Assembly (NCBI RefSeq): GCF_001509585.1
Contig: NZ_LNCI01000006.1
Coordinates: 124,001 to 188,000, forward strand
Direction: 5' to 3'
Length of the DNA: 64,000 bases
DNA from: Tropicimonas marinistellae
Lineage (GTDB): Bacteria; Pseudomonadota; Alphaproteobacteria; Rhodobacterales; Rhodobacteraceae
Shown: positions 47,133 to 57,266 of the stretch, piece by piece
How positions within the stretch are numbered: the stretch's first letter is position 1
Layout of the letters: each line of letters starts with the position of its first letter
Position numbers and translations under genes: made by a program
The notes under the pieces: generated by a model
Database searches by the model: none
What the model was told of the DNA's origin: nothing
The model's input: only the letters and a program-made list of their open reading frames with translations

Positions 47133-48545
47133 TCACAGAACCGGTGCCATCAGCCGCGCGAATGGCGCGCCGAGGCGCCGTCGGAACGGTTGTTCGTCCA
47201 GTGTCTCCTCCAAAACATAGGCACGGGCGAAATCTGCTTCCAGCATCGCGGCGACATTGGCGGTCGCGCGCTCGGAGAAGACAACCACGGTTGCCTCGAA
47301 ATTCAGCCGACAGGAGCGATTGTCCATATTCGTTGTGCCGATCGATGCCAGGCGATCATCGACCAGCAGCACCTTTTGATGCATGAACCCTTCGGTATAG
47401 CGCCAAACTTGCACACCGGCCTGCCGCACCTCGTCAAAATAGGCGAATGCGGCCAGCCATGGCATTCTGTGGTCAATTGCATCTGGAACGAGAATGCGCA
47501 CGTCCACGCCACGCAAGGCAGCAAGTTTCAACGCGGTGAGAATATCCACATCCGGCACGAAATAGGGCGAGGCGATCCAGAGCCGCCGGGTCGCCCGGGT
47601 GATGCAGGCGCAGAAATAGAGGCTGCCGGTTTCCATCAAGTCGCCGGGCCCGGTGGCCACAACGACCGCATCCATTCCGTCGGGCGCGCGGTCCGCTTGC
47701 CAATTCAGTACCTGCAGCGGCTGGCGTTGCGTGGCCCAGTGCCAATCTTCGGAAAAGACGAGCTGAAGTTGCGAGACGACCGGGCCGCGCAACCGGCAAT
47801 GCGTGTCCCGCCATGCACCGAACCTTGCATCCAGCCCAAGGTATTCGTCTCCAACGTTCAGACCGCCAGTGAATCCGATCTGCCCGTCGACCACGACAGT
47901 CTTGCGGTGGTTGCGGAAGTTGATCTGGAAACGGTGCCGTGGCCCACGGATTGCATGGGCGTTGACCACTTCTATACCGGCCGCGCGCAGATCCTCCAGG
48001 TATGAGGCCGGCAGACGCGCGCTGCCGACGGAATCGTAGAGCAACCGGACGGCGACCCCGCGCGCAGCCGCTGCCTTCAGGCATGCGGCGAACCGGCGGC
48101 CGAGCCCGTCGTCATTGATGATGTAGAACTGCGCCAGCACGTAATTCTGCGCGGATTCGATTGCTGCAAAGATCGCTTCAAAGGTCTCTTGCCCGTCAAT
48201 CAGCAGTTCCACGGAATTGCCCGAGACCACTGGCATTTCCGCAATGCCCTCGAAGGCCCCGAAGCCGAAGCGCCCGCCGTCGTGGCGCGCCCGGTTCTGC
48301 TCGCCCATGGCCGCGAGACCAGCGACGACCTCTGCAGAATCGCGCCGTGCGATTACGTATCCACGGAACCGAACGTGACCGAAGAAGAGAAAGGCCGGGA
48401 CGGCGAGCCACGGGATGGTGATCAGAAAAAACACCCAGGCCAACGATCCCTGAGGCGTGCGTGCACGTGCGACGGCGCGATACGCGAAATAGACGGCCGT
48501 GATTTCCAATGCCACGTAAGCGGCAGCGTATAGCGTGATCCACAT
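47133..48545 (-). CDS. cls: Cardiolipin synthase (phospholipase D family)
   Basis: A 470-residue membrane enzyme that joins two phosphatidylglycerols to give cardiolipin. Two N-terminal transmembrane segments (about 3-57) precede two PLD domains with HKD motifs: HRKTVVVDGQIGFTGGLN and HQKVLLVDDRLASIGTTNMD. GGGAGGGG before the ATG at 48545 fixes the start; a start 16 codons upstream is less likely. It is first gene of the run with the EEP and GNAT genes. Confidence 0.92.
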   Translation of the reverse strand: MWITLYAAAYVALEITAVYFAYRAVARARTPQGSLAWVFFLITIPWLAVPAFLFFGHVRFRGYVIARRDSAEVVAGLAAMGEQNRARHDGGRFGFGAFEGIAEMPVVSGNSVELLIDGQETFEAIFAAIESAQNYVLAQFYIINDDGLGRRFAACLKAAAARGVAVRLLYDSVGSARLPASYLEDLRAAGIEVVNAHAIRGPRHRFQINFRNHRKTVVVDGQIGFTGGLNVGDEYLGLDARFGAWRDTHCRLRGPVVSQLQLVFSEDWHWATQRQPLQVLNWQADRAPDGMDAVVVATGPGDLMETGSLYFCACITRATRRLWIASPYFVPDVDILTALKLAALRGVDVRILVPDAIDHRMPWLAAFAYFDEVRQAGVQVWRYTEGFMHQKVLLVDDRLASIGTTNMDNRSCRLNFEATVVVFSERATANVAAMLEADFARAYVLEETLDEQPFRRRLGAPFARLMAPVL

Positions 48546-48608
48546 GGCCCCTCCCTGGGTCTCCGAGCGCCATATTGCGCTCACCAAAGGCATCGAGGCA
48601 AGTCGACG

Positions 48609-49247
48609 TCACACTCCCGAGAGCAACTCGAATAGCGGAGACAGCCGCGCGAAACCCGCTCGCGTGGCCTCCCGCATCCCGGGCCCCAAGCCGTCTTCCG
48701 GTTCCGCGTCAATCCAGCCGACCAGCCCCTTGTGGCGCAGCAATCCGGCGCTCGGGTGGTCCTTCGGCCAAGGCGCAGGCACGCGTTTCAGCTCTGGCTC
48801 TGACAGGCGAATGCCATCTATGCGTAACTCGGACAACACTGCTGCGAAGTGCTCACCGGCCGGTCCGGCGACGCTTTCCCGGAACTTGCCGAGCGCAGGC
48901 CTGGCAAAGACCATCGCGCCGCATCCGAGTGTGAAATATGTCGGCGACAGGCCCAACAACCAGGCCGCGACGGCGTCCTGCGCTCCATCCGGCACGAAGG
49001 ACATATGCACATGCGTATTGTATGGCGTCGGATCCTTGGAGAACCGCAGATCACGGTGGATGCGGAAGATCTTGCTTCGGAACGGTTGGCCATAGGCTTC
49101 GGCCAAATCGCTTGCGATCATTTCCGCAACCGCAACGGAGGGGTCTTTCACACTGAGGTCATATCGTGCCTTGTTGGCGACAAACCATGACCGCTCGTTG
49201 TTTCGAGCCAAGTCGCGCAGAAACGACAGCGTTTCTTCGTTGAACAT
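48609..49247 (-). CDS. DUF2461 family protein
   Basis: A 212-residue protein of the DUF2461 (TIGR02453) family. It begins MFNEETLSFLRDLARNNERS; then come WFVANKARYD and FRIHRDLRFSKDPTPYNTH, and later FFTLGCG-like and GGYFTLG-like positions (PTYFTLGCGAMVFA here). Function is unknown. The ATG overlaps the stop of the TfoX-like gene by 1 nt (TGATG), so the two are translationally coupled. Confidence 0.87.
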   Translation of the reverse strand: MFNEETLSFLRDLARNNERSWFVANKARYDLSVKDPSVAVAEMIASDLAEAYGQPFRSKIFRIHRDLRFSKDPTPYNTHVHMSFVPDGAQDAVAAWLLGLSPTYFTLGCGAMVFARPALGKFRESVAGPAGEHFAAVLSELRIDGIRLSEPELKRVPAPWPKDHPSAGLLRHKGLVGWIDAEPEDGLGPGMREATRAGFARLSPLFELLSGV

Positions 49248-49600
49248 CACGTAGCCCCCTTGGGCGGTAGCGTACGCACATGGCGCAGCGCCAACGCTGC
49301 CCATTCGGCCAATACCTCGTCCGTCGCCGCCGTTTCGTCCAAATAGTAGAAGCCACCCATTCGACGCCCGCCGTGAATCATCGGTTCGGCACCTGGTAGC
49401 GCCGCGGCCGCCGCCGCATTGTCTTTCCCGACGCGAAACATGAACCGCCCGGACCCGGTCACCTTGTCGCGATGGGCGCCGCCGACCATGTTGCCGTCCA
49501 GCAGGATACAGACACCGCCGAACATCTTCTTTTCAGAGATACGCGGGTCATCTCCGATTGCGGCCCGCAGCCGCGCCGTCAGTGCGACATCCACCACCAT
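49247..49600 (-). CDS. TfoX N-terminal domain protein
   Basis: A 117-residue protein matching the TfoX/Sxy N-terminal domain: KKMFGGVCILLDGNMVGG, then RFMFRVGKDN and MGGFYYLDE. Sxy proteins co-activate competence genes in gammaproteobacteria; short N-terminal-only versions in alphaproteobacteria have no proven role. GGAGAGG precedes the ATG at 49600. It is first in a two-gene unit with the DUF2461 gene. Confidence 0.8.
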   Translation of the reverse strand: MVVDVALTARLRAAIGDDPRISEKKMFGGVCILLDGNMVGGAHRDKVTGSGRFMFRVGKDNAAAAAALPGAEPMIHGGRRMGGFYYLDETAATDEVLAEWAALALRHVRTLPPKGAT

Positions 49601-49673
49601 GGCCCTACCTCTCCGGCTATTGCGCGCCTCGAAACCATACCGAACCGAACGCCGCAGCCAACCGGGCGCGCAG

Positions 49674-52298
49674 TCAGGGTGCGCGCAAGATGGCCGAAAC
49701 AGGGGCCAAAGCGACATCCGACGCCTTGTCGGAGCCAGCCCAGGCAAAGAGCGCGGTCACGGTTTCAGGGCGTGCATGCCCGGCCATAATCACGGCCCCC
49801 TCCTGCCCGGCCTTGAACGCCCCCCGATCCAGATAGCGCTGGATCACGGAGTCGCGTTCGTTCTGGGAATCCAGGCTACGGAAAACCAGCGCCGCTGGCT
49901 GCCCGGCGCGTTCGGCAGCTGCCCGAACCGAGCCGAGGCCACGGTCCCAACCGATCAGCCCGTGACCGTCCGTGCCGGCAATGCGGACCACGTGCTCCAC
50001 AAGAGTCCGGCGGCTGCCAAAACCATTGTCCGAGGGATCCATAATTGCCACGGCCTGTGGAACGGCCGACAATTCGGCCTCCAGCGTGACCTCCAGGTCA
50101 CGGACTTGCGCATCTTGCGGCAGACCTGTGGCCAGGACCACCACCTCGAAGCCGTTGTCCCGATAGAAGGCAGCCGCCTCCCCGGCGTCGGGAAGGGTCG
50201 GATCGACGGCAAAGGTCACGGGGAATGGGAAGGTCGCGAGCACCTGCCGATCCAGCGACCGGCTGCCATCGTCAATCAGGATCACGGAGAACAATGGCCT
50301 GTCATCAGGGTTCGAGAAAGGCGCGGCATTGCGGCTCAGGGCGTTCATGCGCGGCGATTGGCCAGGCGCGACCGTTCCCGAAGGCAGGCCCTCGTCAGGG
50401 GCGTCAACCGCAACCGCGATGTCTTCCTCCTCCTGCGCTGTGCCGGTTCCGATCTGTGGCAGGCGTGAGTTCCCGCGCGACCGGTCGGTCAATGGCAAGA
50501 CGCGAACACCCGGCCCGGTCGGTGCGCGGTCGCCTACCGCCGGGGGAGCATCGCCTGCCCGGGCGATGGTCACTTCCTTGCGCTCGGGCCGGTCCAGATC
50601 TTCCTCTGATTGGGGTGCAGTTTCGGCAGTGGTCGCGGGCAGCGTCGCTGCGTCTCCGGTTGCTTCAGCCTGGTCCATATCGCCACCGGCGGGCAGCCGT
50701 TCCGGTGCGACCTCGTCTGGCACCGTGACGGTGGCATCGGCCATGGCAAGCCGCTCACCGTCCGATTGTTCCACGGATTGTGCGGAGTCAGCGGCTCCAT
50801 TGCTTTCGGCTGGCGCAGGCATCGTTGTCACGCCCTCCGCCACCTCCGTAGGCACCTCAGGAGCCACCTCGGCAACGTCACCGTCCGCCGGGACGGTCGT
50901 TTCGGCCGCATTTCCGGTTTGCGCACCAGCTTCCGCCGCAGGCGGCATTTCCTTGCTGTCCAAGGCGACTTCCGCCGTCTCGGTAGTCTTGGCAACATCC
51001 GGCGTCTCCACGACAACCGGTGTCTCGGCAACCTTTGGTACCCCCGCCGTTTCCGCAGATTCCGCCGGCATCGTCGATTCAGCGGTCTCCGTCGCACCGG
51101 GAACCGTTGGCGTTTCCACCGCTTCGGACAGGTCGCCGGCCTCCTCTTCGCTCACGTCCGGCATGACGGCGGCGGGTCTCTCAGCCTCGGCCGCACCGAG
51201 CGCTGTTACAGGCTGGCTCCCGGTGTCGCTCGTGGAAGCGACACGTTCCGTTTCCGGCGTCTCCGTGGCGCGCCTTTGGCGCAACGCCTCGATGATAGAT
51301 GCCTCCAACGCCTCGGCTTTCGCCGTCACGGCCGGTTCGGGTGTCTCGGCCTGCTCAGGCGCACCCGGCGCAAGTGCTTCGGCAGACGACTCGTCCGACG
51401 CCAGCGTCTCGCTGGCAATCTCGGTGCCGCCAACCGTCTCGGACGCGACCGTACCCGCGGTTACAGGCGGCGGGTATCCCCGCGTTTGCGCGGCGTCCAG
51501 CGCCGTCGCAGCGGCCGGGTCCGACGGCGCCGGGAGGTTCGCCGCCGCGCGTGGGCCGCTCGCGTCGCCAGCCTCGCGGGCCACTTCGGGCGCGGGATCT
51601 CCAACTTGAGGCGAAGGCGGAGCGACAACTGCCATTCCCGGTGTTTCAGGGCGAACGGCTGCTGTCATGTCCGGCATCGCAACCGTATTCTCATTCGTTG
51701 CCTGATCACTCGCAGGATGGTTCGGCGAATCCTTCCCGGGGGCAGTGGCATCCGGGGCAGGCAGCGCAGCCTCGGTTTCCGGAGGCGGACGCCGGAATTC
51801 CGACCCAGCGGGAACGGAAACGGCAGAGGCAACCTCGGTCCGGCGGCGGGCTGGCGGCATGCCCGCGGCGTCGCCGGAGCGCGCCGGATCTGCCGCGCTT
51901 TCGATTGGCTCCGCCGGGGTACCGGCCTCCTCAGCACCTGCCGCATCGCGCACGGGAGGTTCAACGGCAGTCCCCGCTGTCGCATCCGCCGCTTCTTGCG
52001 CCTCGCCTTCGGTTCCACCTGCATCGGCGACCGCGTTCGGGGCAGAGGGTGCTTCGTCCACAGGATCCGTCGACGACGGCGCGGCATCGCCCGCTGCCAC
52101 ATCCGGTTCCTCTTCGGTCGCGTCGGCTGAACCCGGAGCCGAGTCGTCTGTCGGCGCACCGGATATCGCATCCTCATCTGCGCTGTCGGGCGCAATTGCA
52201 ACCGGCTGTGGGGCGGGTGCCATGAGCGACACCGCCGACAAGACCAGAACCGAAATTATACTGCCCCAGAACAGACCCGACAGGATACCGCGACCCAT
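49674..52298 (-). CDS. Divergent polysaccharide deacetylase-like protein with a very long linker
   Basis: An 874-residue protein. It begins with one transmembrane segment (about 5-28). About residues 35-665 are low-complexity, rich in Ala, Pro, Glu, Thr and Val, with loosely repeated units of the ETPEVAET kind. The C-terminal domain (about 668-874) is of the divergent deacetylase family (YibQ-like): FSVILIDDGSRSLD, FPFPVTFAVDPTLPDA, AIMDPSDNGFGS and a final VIMAGHARPETVTALFAW. The linker probably spans the periplasm or peptidoglycan. The deacetylase activity is inferred from the family, not shown. Confidence 0.85.
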   Translation of the reverse strand: MGRGILSGLFWGSIISVLVLSAVSLMAPAPQPVAIAPDSADEDAISGAPTDDSAPGSADATEEEPDVAAGDAAPSSTDPVDEAPSAPNAVADAGGTEGEAQEAADATAGTAVEPPVRDAAGAEEAGTPAEPIESAADPARSGDAAGMPPARRRTEVASAVSVPAGSEFRRPPPETEAALPAPDATAPGKDSPNHPASDQATNENTVAMPDMTAAVRPETPGMAVVAPPSPQVGDPAPEVAREAGDASGPRAAANLPAPSDPAAATALDAAQTRGYPPPVTAGTVASETVGGTEIASETLASDESSAEALAPGAPEQAETPEPAVTAKAEALEASIIEALRQRRATETPETERVASTSDTGSQPVTALGAAEAERPAAVMPDVSEEEAGDLSEAVETPTVPGATETAESTMPAESAETAGVPKVAETPVVVETPDVAKTTETAEVALDSKEMPPAAEAGAQTGNAAETTVPADGDVAEVAPEVPTEVAEGVTTMPAPAESNGAADSAQSVEQSDGERLAMADATVTVPDEVAPERLPAGGDMDQAEATGDAATLPATTAETAPQSEEDLDRPERKEVTIARAGDAPPAVGDRAPTGPGVRVLPLTDRSRGNSRLPQIGTGTAQEEEDIAVAVDAPDEGLPSGTVAPGQSPRMNALSRNAAPFSNPDDRPLFSVILIDDGSRSLDRQVLATFPFPVTFAVDPTLPDAGEAAAFYRDNGFEVVVLATGLPQDAQVRDLEVTLEAELSAVPQAVAIMDPSDNGFGSRRTLVEHVVRIAGTDGHGLIGWDRGLGSVRAAAERAGQPAALVFRSLDSQNERDSVIQRYLDRGAFKAGQEGAVIMAGHARPETVTALFAWAGSDKASDVALAPVSAILRAP

Positions 52299-52440
52299 GC
52301 CTAATCCCTCTTCCTTATCGTTGCGCTCTCGCCTCGGGCCTTTTGCCGCCCGGACGGTGACTTGACCGCGGCGGAAGCCTCTGAGCATGTATAGCCCGAC
52401 AGAGTTCCCGGTTCACCCCTTATTGCTCGGACACGCAAAA

Positions 52441-53022
52441 ATGCTCCTGCTGATCGACAATTACGACAGTTTTACCTACAACCTCGTACATTACCTTGGG
52501 GAATTGGGCGCCGACATCGAGGTTCGTCGCAACGACGCGCTGGACGTTCAGCAGGCGATGGCACTCCGGCCGGAGGCGATCCTGCTCTCGCCCGGCCCTT
52601 GCGACCCGTCCCAGGCCGGGATCTGCCTCGCGCTGACCGAAGCCGCTGCAGACACAAAAACACCTCTTCTAGGCGTCTGCCTCGGACACCAAACCATCGG
52701 CGAGGCGTTTGGCGGAAAGGTCGTGCGCTGCCACGAGATCGTGCACGGCAAGATGGGGCGCATACACCATGACGGCCGCGGGGTATTCGCCGGGATCGAC
52801 GCGCCGTTCCTAGCAACGCGCTATCACTCTCTCGTGGTGGAGCGCGAGAGCTTGCCGGACTGCCTGGAGGTCTCCGCATGGCTTGACGATGGCACGATTA
52901 TGGGCCTGCGCCACAAGGAGTTGCCTATCGAGGGCGTCCAGTTTCACCCGGAGAGCATCCGGTCCGAACACGGACACCAGATGCTGAAAAACTTCCTTGA
53001 CCGCGTGAAGGTGCCGGCATGA
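52441..53022 (+). CDS. trpG: Anthranilate synthase component II (glutamine amidotransferase)
   Basis: A 193-residue class I amidotransferase supplying ammonia to TrpE. Catalytic Cys80 lies in GVCLGHQ and the His-Glu pair in [24 protein letters not shown] and LLSPGPCDP are family hallmarks. The ATG at 52441 matches the family; the frame is open 18 codons further. It heads the trpG-trpD-ung-trpC-moaC-moeA operon, and its stop overlaps trpD by 4 nt (ATGA). It may also serve folate synthesis if no pabA exists; this is not testable here. Confidence 0.95.
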   Translation: MLLLIDNYDSFTYNLVHYLGELGADIEVRRNDALDVQQAMALRPEAILLSPGPCDPSQAGICLALTEAAADTKTPLLGVCLGHQTIGEAFGGKVVRCHEIVHGKMGRIHHDGRGVFAGIDAPFLATRYHSLVVERESLPDCLEVSAWLDDGTIMGLRHKELPIEGVQFHPESIRSEHGHQMLKNFLDRVKVPA

Positions 53023-54038
53023 GCGACGATCTCAAACCCCTCATCGGTGCGGCAGCGGACCGTCCGCTGACAGCAGCCGAAGCCGAAACAGCGTTCAACG
53101 TGCTGTTCGAGGGCGAGGCAACGCCAAGCCAGATCGGCGGTTTCCTCATGGCCCTGCGCACGCGTGGCGAAACAGTGGAAGAGATCGCCGCCGCGGCCAA
53201 GGTGATGCGCGCCAAATGCAATGCAGTGGCCGCGCCGGACGGCGCAATGGACATTGTCGGAACTGGTGGCGACGGAAAGGGCACGCTCAATATCTCCACC
53301 GCTACCGCCTTCGTTGTGGCCGGTGCGGGCGTGCCTGTGGCCAAGCACGGCAACCGCAACCTCTCTTCCAAATCTGGCTCTGCAGATGCGCTGACGCAGA
53401 TGGGCATCGACGTGATGGTCGGGCCGGAGGTCGCCGAACGGGCGCTGGCAGAGATCGGCATCTGCTTCATGATGGCGCCTATGCACCACCCGGCGATGCG
53501 GCACGTAATGCCGACGCGGACCGAGCTTGGAACGCGCACGATCTTCAACATCCTCGGGCCGCTCACGAACCCCGCGGGCGTAAGGCGGCAGTTGACTGGA
53601 GCTTTTTCTCCGTCGCTTCTTCGCCCGATGGCGGAAACGCTTGCCGCACTTGGCAGCGAAGCCGCATGGCTCGTACACGGAAGCGACGGGACGGACGAGT
53701 TGTCCATAGCCGGTCCCTCGAAGGTCGCCGCGCTAAAGGACGGCGCGGTGACGGAGTTCGAAGTTTCTCCCGAGGACGCCGGGCTACCGGTGCATGCCTT
53801 CGAGGAAATCCTCGGCGGCACGCCGGAAGAAAACGGCCGCGCCTTTGCGGCCTTGCTGCGCGGTGCGTCGGGTGCCTACCGCGACGCGGTGCTTCTGAAT
53901 GCCGCCGCGGCCCTCGTCGTGGCGGACAGAGCGGCCGATCTGAAAACCGGGGTGGAAATGGCGCGGCAGAGTATCGATAGCGGCCAGGCACTTGCCAAGG
54001 TGACGGTTCTGGCCGCGCTTACAACCGGCGCAGGCTGA
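53019..54038 (+). CDS. trpD: Anthranilate phosphoribosyltransferase
   Basis: A 339-residue enzyme that transfers phosphoribosyl from PRPP to anthranilate. It shows the PRPP and metal-binding [36 protein letters not shown], and the fold-typical [11 protein letters not shown]. Length is standard. It is coupled to trpG by ATGA and is followed after 1 nt by ung. Confidence 0.95.
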   Translation: MSDDLKPLIGAAADRPLTAAEAETAFNVLFEGEATPSQIGGFLMALRTRGETVEEIAAAAKVMRAKCNAVAAPDGAMDIVGTGGDGKGTLNISTATAFVVAGAGVPVAKHGNRNLSSKSGSADALTQMGIDVMVGPEVAERALAEIGICFMMAPMHHPAMRHVMPTRTELGTRTIFNILGPLTNPAGVRRQLTGAFSPSLLRPMAETLAALGSEAAWLVHGSDGTDELSIAGPSKVAALKDGAVTEFEVSPEDAGLPVHAFEEILGGTPEENGRAFAALLRGASGAYRDAVLLNAAAALVVADRAADLKTGVEMARQSIDSGQALAKVTVLAALTTGAG

Positions 54039-54039
54039 G

Positions 54040-54708
54040 ATGGAACTGACGACCGCCCATATTGGCGATTGGCGGAGTTTGCCCTTCTTCCAGGACGAAT
54101 TGCCCCGCATCGCGACTGCGCTTGACGCAGAATCGCGCGCGGTATTGCCGGGGCCGACCCACGTTTTTTCCGCGATGGAGTTCGCGCAGCCGGACGATGT
54201 GCGTGTCGTCATTCTTGGACAAGACCCCTACCCGACCCCCGGCCACGCCCACGGGCTGGCTTTTTCAGTGGAACCGGACGTCCGTCCGCTGCCACGGTCG
54301 CTGAAGAACATCTTCCGGGAAATGCATGAAGATCTCGGTGCTGTCCCGCCCAACGGCGATCTGCGCTTCTGGGCCAGGCAGGGCGTGTTGCTGTTGAACG
54401 CGGTCCTGACAGTACCCGCGGGAGCCGCAAACGGGCACAAGGCACTTGGTTGGCAAAGCCTGACGGCGCAGGTACTCGAGCGGCTATCCGATATGCCGCG
54501 GGTATTTCTGCTCTGGGGCCGTCCAGCGCAGGCGGCGGCCGCAAAATCCCTCCACGGGCGCGACCACCTTCGGATTGAAACACCGCATCCCTCGCCGCTC
54601 TCCGCGCGCAGGGGGTTCTTCGGCTCACGGCCGTTTTCCCGCACGAACGCATGGCTGCAGGACCGCGGCCAGACGCCCATCAACTGGACCACCCCGGAGG
54701 CGGCATGA
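54040..54708 (+). CDS. ung: Uracil-DNA glycosylase (family 1)
   Basis: A 222-residue repair enzyme removing uracil from DNA. Diagnostic motifs are [17 protein letters not shown] (catalytic Asp62) and [16 protein letters not shown] (catalytic His and DNA-intercalating loop). Length matches Ung. It starts 1 nt after trpD and its stop overlaps trpC (ATGA), so it is firmly inside the trp operon; ribosome coupling from trpD is likely. Confidence 0.94.
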   Translation: MELTTAHIGDWRSLPFFQDELPRIATALDAESRAVLPGPTHVFSAMEFAQPDDVRVVILGQDPYPTPGHAHGLAFSVEPDVRPLPRSLKNIFREMHEDLGAVPPNGDLRFWARQGVLLLNAVLTVPAGAANGHKALGWQSLTAQVLERLSDMPRVFLLWGRPAQAAAAKSLHGRDHLRIETPHPSPLSARRGFFGSRPFSRTNAWLQDRGQTPINWTTPEAA

Positions 54709-55529
54709 GCACCCCGACCATCCTTGAAAAGATCAAGGCCTACAAGCTGGACCACATCGCCGCCTGCAAGGAAGCGCGCTCGATCGGCGATGTCGAGGCT
54801 GCCGCGCGGACAGCCGGTCCGGTCCGCCCGTTTGCAAAAGCGTTGACGCGGGCCGTCCACAATGGCTACGGGCTGATCGCCGAGGTCAAGAAAGCAAGCC
54901 CATCCAAAGGCTTGATCAGGGAAGATTTCGACCCCGAGGCACTGGCCCGCGCCTACGAGGCGGGCGGCGCAACCTGCCTGAGCGTTCTCACTGACGGGCC
55001 ATCGTTTCTAGGCGACGATGCCTATCTGAGCGCGGCGCGAGAAGCCGTATCTCTGCCGGTGCTGCGCAAGGATTTCATGTATGACACCTATCAAGTGGCG
55101 GAAGCGCGGGCGCTCGGCGCCGATTGCATTCTGATCATCATGGCGTCGGTCTCCGACGCGCAGGCGAAGGAATTGGAGTCGGCGGCGGCGATTTGGGGGA
55201 TGGACGCCCTGCTCGAGGTGCACAATCGGGCGGAATTGGACCGTGCACTCGCGCTGTCGTCACCTCTCATCGGTATTAACAATCGCGACCTGAACACGTT
55301 CGAAACGACGCTCGACGTTACCAGGGGGCTGATCAAACATGTCCCAGCGGACAGGCTAATCGTCTCCGAATCCGGCCTGTCAGGGCCGAAGGAACTCGCG
55401 GAACTGGCAATGTATGGCGCCCGCTGTTTCCTGATAGGCGAAAGCCTGATGCGCCAGGATGACGTGACGACAGCGACCCGCCAGCTTCTCGCCAACCCGC
55501 TGACGGCCGCACACGGTGGAGGCATGTGA
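54705..55529 (+). CDS. trpC: Indole-3-glycerol phosphate synthase
   Basis: A 274-residue TIM-barrel enzyme that closes the indole ring. Visible are [15 protein letters not shown] (catalytic Lys), [34 protein letters not shown] and [15 protein letters not shown], followed by VSESGLSG. It overlaps ung upstream (ATGA) and moaC downstream (TGATG). trpF, trpA and trpB are not in the window. Confidence 0.95.
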   Translation: MSTPTILEKIKAYKLDHIAACKEARSIGDVEAAARTAGPVRPFAKALTRAVHNGYGLIAEVKKASPSKGLIREDFDPEALARAYEAGGATCLSVLTDGPSFLGDDAYLSAAREAVSLPVLRKDFMYDTYQVAEARALGADCILIIMASVSDAQAKELESAAAIWGMDALLEVHNRAELDRALALSSPLIGINNRDLNTFETTLDVTRGLIKHVPADRLIVSESGLSGPKELAELAMYGARCFLIGESLMRQDDVTTATRQLLANPLTAAHGGGM

Positions 55530-56005
55530 TGTCGCTCACGCATTTCGACGGCGAGGGCCGCGCGCACATGGTCGATGTCTCTGACAAGGCAACCACCGCG
55601 CGGATTGCCGTAGCGGAGGGATGGGTGCGCATGGAACCGACAACGCTGGCGCTTGTACAACAGGGCAGCGCCAAAAAAGGCGATGTGCTCGGTGTGGCGC
55701 GGCTCGCCGGGATCATGGGTGCGAAGAAGACATCCGATCTGATCCCGCTGTGCCACCCGCTGCCGATCACCAAGGTCGCCGTTGAGCTTGAAGCGGACCC
55801 TGACCTGCCGGGCGTGCGCATTGCCGCCACGGTCAAGACGACCGGCCAGACCGGCGTCGAAATGGAGGCGCTGACGGCCGTCTCCACCGCTGCACTCACG
55901 GTTTATGACATGCTGAAAGCGGCTGACCGCGGCATGGAGATCGGTGGAATCCGGGTGATCCTCAAGGACGGCGGGAAATCCGGACGCTACGAGGCCGGCG
56001 CGTGA
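55529..56005 (+). CDS. moaC: Cyclic pyranopterin monophosphate synthase
   Basis: A 158-residue enzyme of molybdopterin synthesis (with MoaA). Signature motifs are [44 protein letters not shown] and a terminal GKSGRY. It starts with TGATG overlap on trpC; an overlapping GTG one codon upstream is possible. Its stop overlaps moeA (GTGA). Confidence 0.95.
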   Translation: MSLTHFDGEGRAHMVDVSDKATTARIAVAEGWVRMEPTTLALVQQGSAKKGDVLGVARLAGIMGAKKTSDLIPLCHPLPITKVAVELEADPDLPGVRIAATVKTTGQTGVEMEALTAVSTAALTVYDMLKAADRGMEIGGIRVILKDGGKSGRYEAGA

Positions 56006-57174
56006 TACCGGTTTCCGAGGCGCTGAACCACCTGTTCGATTTGGCCACTCCAGTCGAACGTGAGAGCGTGCCGCTCACCGACGCCGCCGGCCGTGTGTTG
56101 GCCGAGCCGGTTGTCGCGGCTCGAATGCAACCGCCCTTCTCGGCGTCGGCCATGGATGGCTACGCGGTGCGCTCAGCGGAGGCCCTGCCGGGTGCGCGGC
56201 TTCGCGTCATCGGTACGGCTCCGGCTGGCCGCGCGTTCACAGGATCGGTCGGCTCCGGCGAGACAGTGCGGATATTCACCGGCGCACCCGTGCCACACGG
56301 TGCGGACCTGGTCCTGATCCAGGAAAATACGCAGCGCGACGGCGAATGGATAACCGTTACCGAGGCTGCGAGCGGCGGGAACAACATCCGTCCGGCAGGT
56401 GGCGACTTCAAACCCGGAGATCGGATCGAAGAACCGCGTCGCCTCTCTCCGGCCGATCTGATGCTGGCCGCTGCGATGAACGTAGCGGACCTCGTGGTTT
56501 CACGCCGTCCGGTGGTGGCAGTTCTCGCCACCGGCGACGAACTCGTCATGCCGGGAGAAGCGCCGCGCGACGATCAAATCGTTGCTTGCAACGGCTTCGG
56601 CCTGAAGGCCCTGCTTGATGCCGCTGGCGCAGAGGCGCGATTGTTGCCGATTGCCCGAGACAACCCGCAAAGCCTGCGGACAGCGTTCGGCCTGAGCGAT
56701 GGGGCCGACCTGATCGTGACCATAGGCGGCGCGTCCGTTGGAGACCATGATCTGGTGGGAGAGGTCGCGTCCGGGCTTGGCATGGCACCGTGCTTCCACA
56801 AAGTCGCGATGCGGCCCGGAAAACCGCTCATGGCCGGCCGCCTCAATGGGGCCGCGATGGTTGGCCTGCCCGGAAACCCTGTATCGGCCCTGGTTTGCGC
56901 CCATGTTTTCCTCTTGCCGATGCTTCGCGCCATGCAAGGCTTCCCTGCCACTCCGGCGCCGCGTGTTCCTGCGAGCCTCGGCAGCGATGTCGGCCCCAAC
57001 GGGCCACGTGAACACTACATGCGCGCGGTACTGGAAAACGGCGTTGTGACCCCTTTTGACCGGCAGGACAGTGCCCTCCTGACCGTTCTTTCACGTGCAA
57101 ATGCGCTTCTCGTGCGCCCCGTTGCGGACGGGCCACGCAGCGCCGGAGATCCCGTCGAGGTGCTGCCAATCTAG
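56002..57174 (+). CDS. moeA: Molybdopterin molybdenumtransferase
   Basis: A 390-residue enzyme that inserts molybdate into adenylated molybdopterin. Motifs visible are [42 protein letters not shown], and [10 protein letters not shown] followed by [11 protein letters not shown]. The GTG start overlaps moaC. It ends the operon; the lexA promoter follows after 10 bp. Confidence 0.95.
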   Translation: MIPVSEALNHLFDLATPVERESVPLTDAAGRVLAEPVVAARMQPPFSASAMDGYAVRSAEALPGARLRVIGTAPAGRAFTGSVGSGETVRIFTGAPVPHGADLVLIQENTQRDGEWITVTEAASGGNNIRPAGGDFKPGDRIEEPRRLSPADLMLAAAMNVADLVVSRRPVVAVLATGDELVMPGEAPRDDQIVACNGFGLKALLDAAGAEARLLPIARDNPQSLRTAFGLSDGADLIVTIGGASVGDHDLVGEVASGLGMAPCFHKVAMRPGKPLMAGRLNGAAMVGLPGNPVSALVCAHVFLLPMLRAMQGFPATPAPRVPASLGSDVGPNGPREHYMRAVLENGVVTPFDRQDSALLTVLSRANALLVRPVADGPRSAGDPVEVLPI

Positions 57175-57183
57175 GCGCCACGG

Positions 57184-57212
57184 TTGACACAAAACGTGAA
57201 CACTGGCAGAAC
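57184..57212 (+). promoter_or_regulatory. lexA promoter with SOS (LexA) box
   Basis: GAAC-N7-GAAC at 57198-57212 (GAACACTGGCAGAAC) is an exact match to the alphaproteobacterial LexA box. TTGACA at 57184-57189 is a good -35; the box overlaps the expected -10 region, so bound LexA would block the polymerase. This indicates autoregulation of lexA. Confidence 0.82.
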
Positions 57213-57266
57213 ATGCTGTAAACGCGGGGGATTGAGCACCCCGGGAACGACATGTGAGGCCACGCA

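Noticed and set aside
50329-52225. Three long overlapping forward-strand frames (up to about 500 residues)
   Set aside because: They lie opposite the low-complexity linker of the deacetylase-like protein; their translations are Ser/Arg/Gly repeats without domains and lack ribosome binding sites. They are a by-product of the GC-rich repeats.
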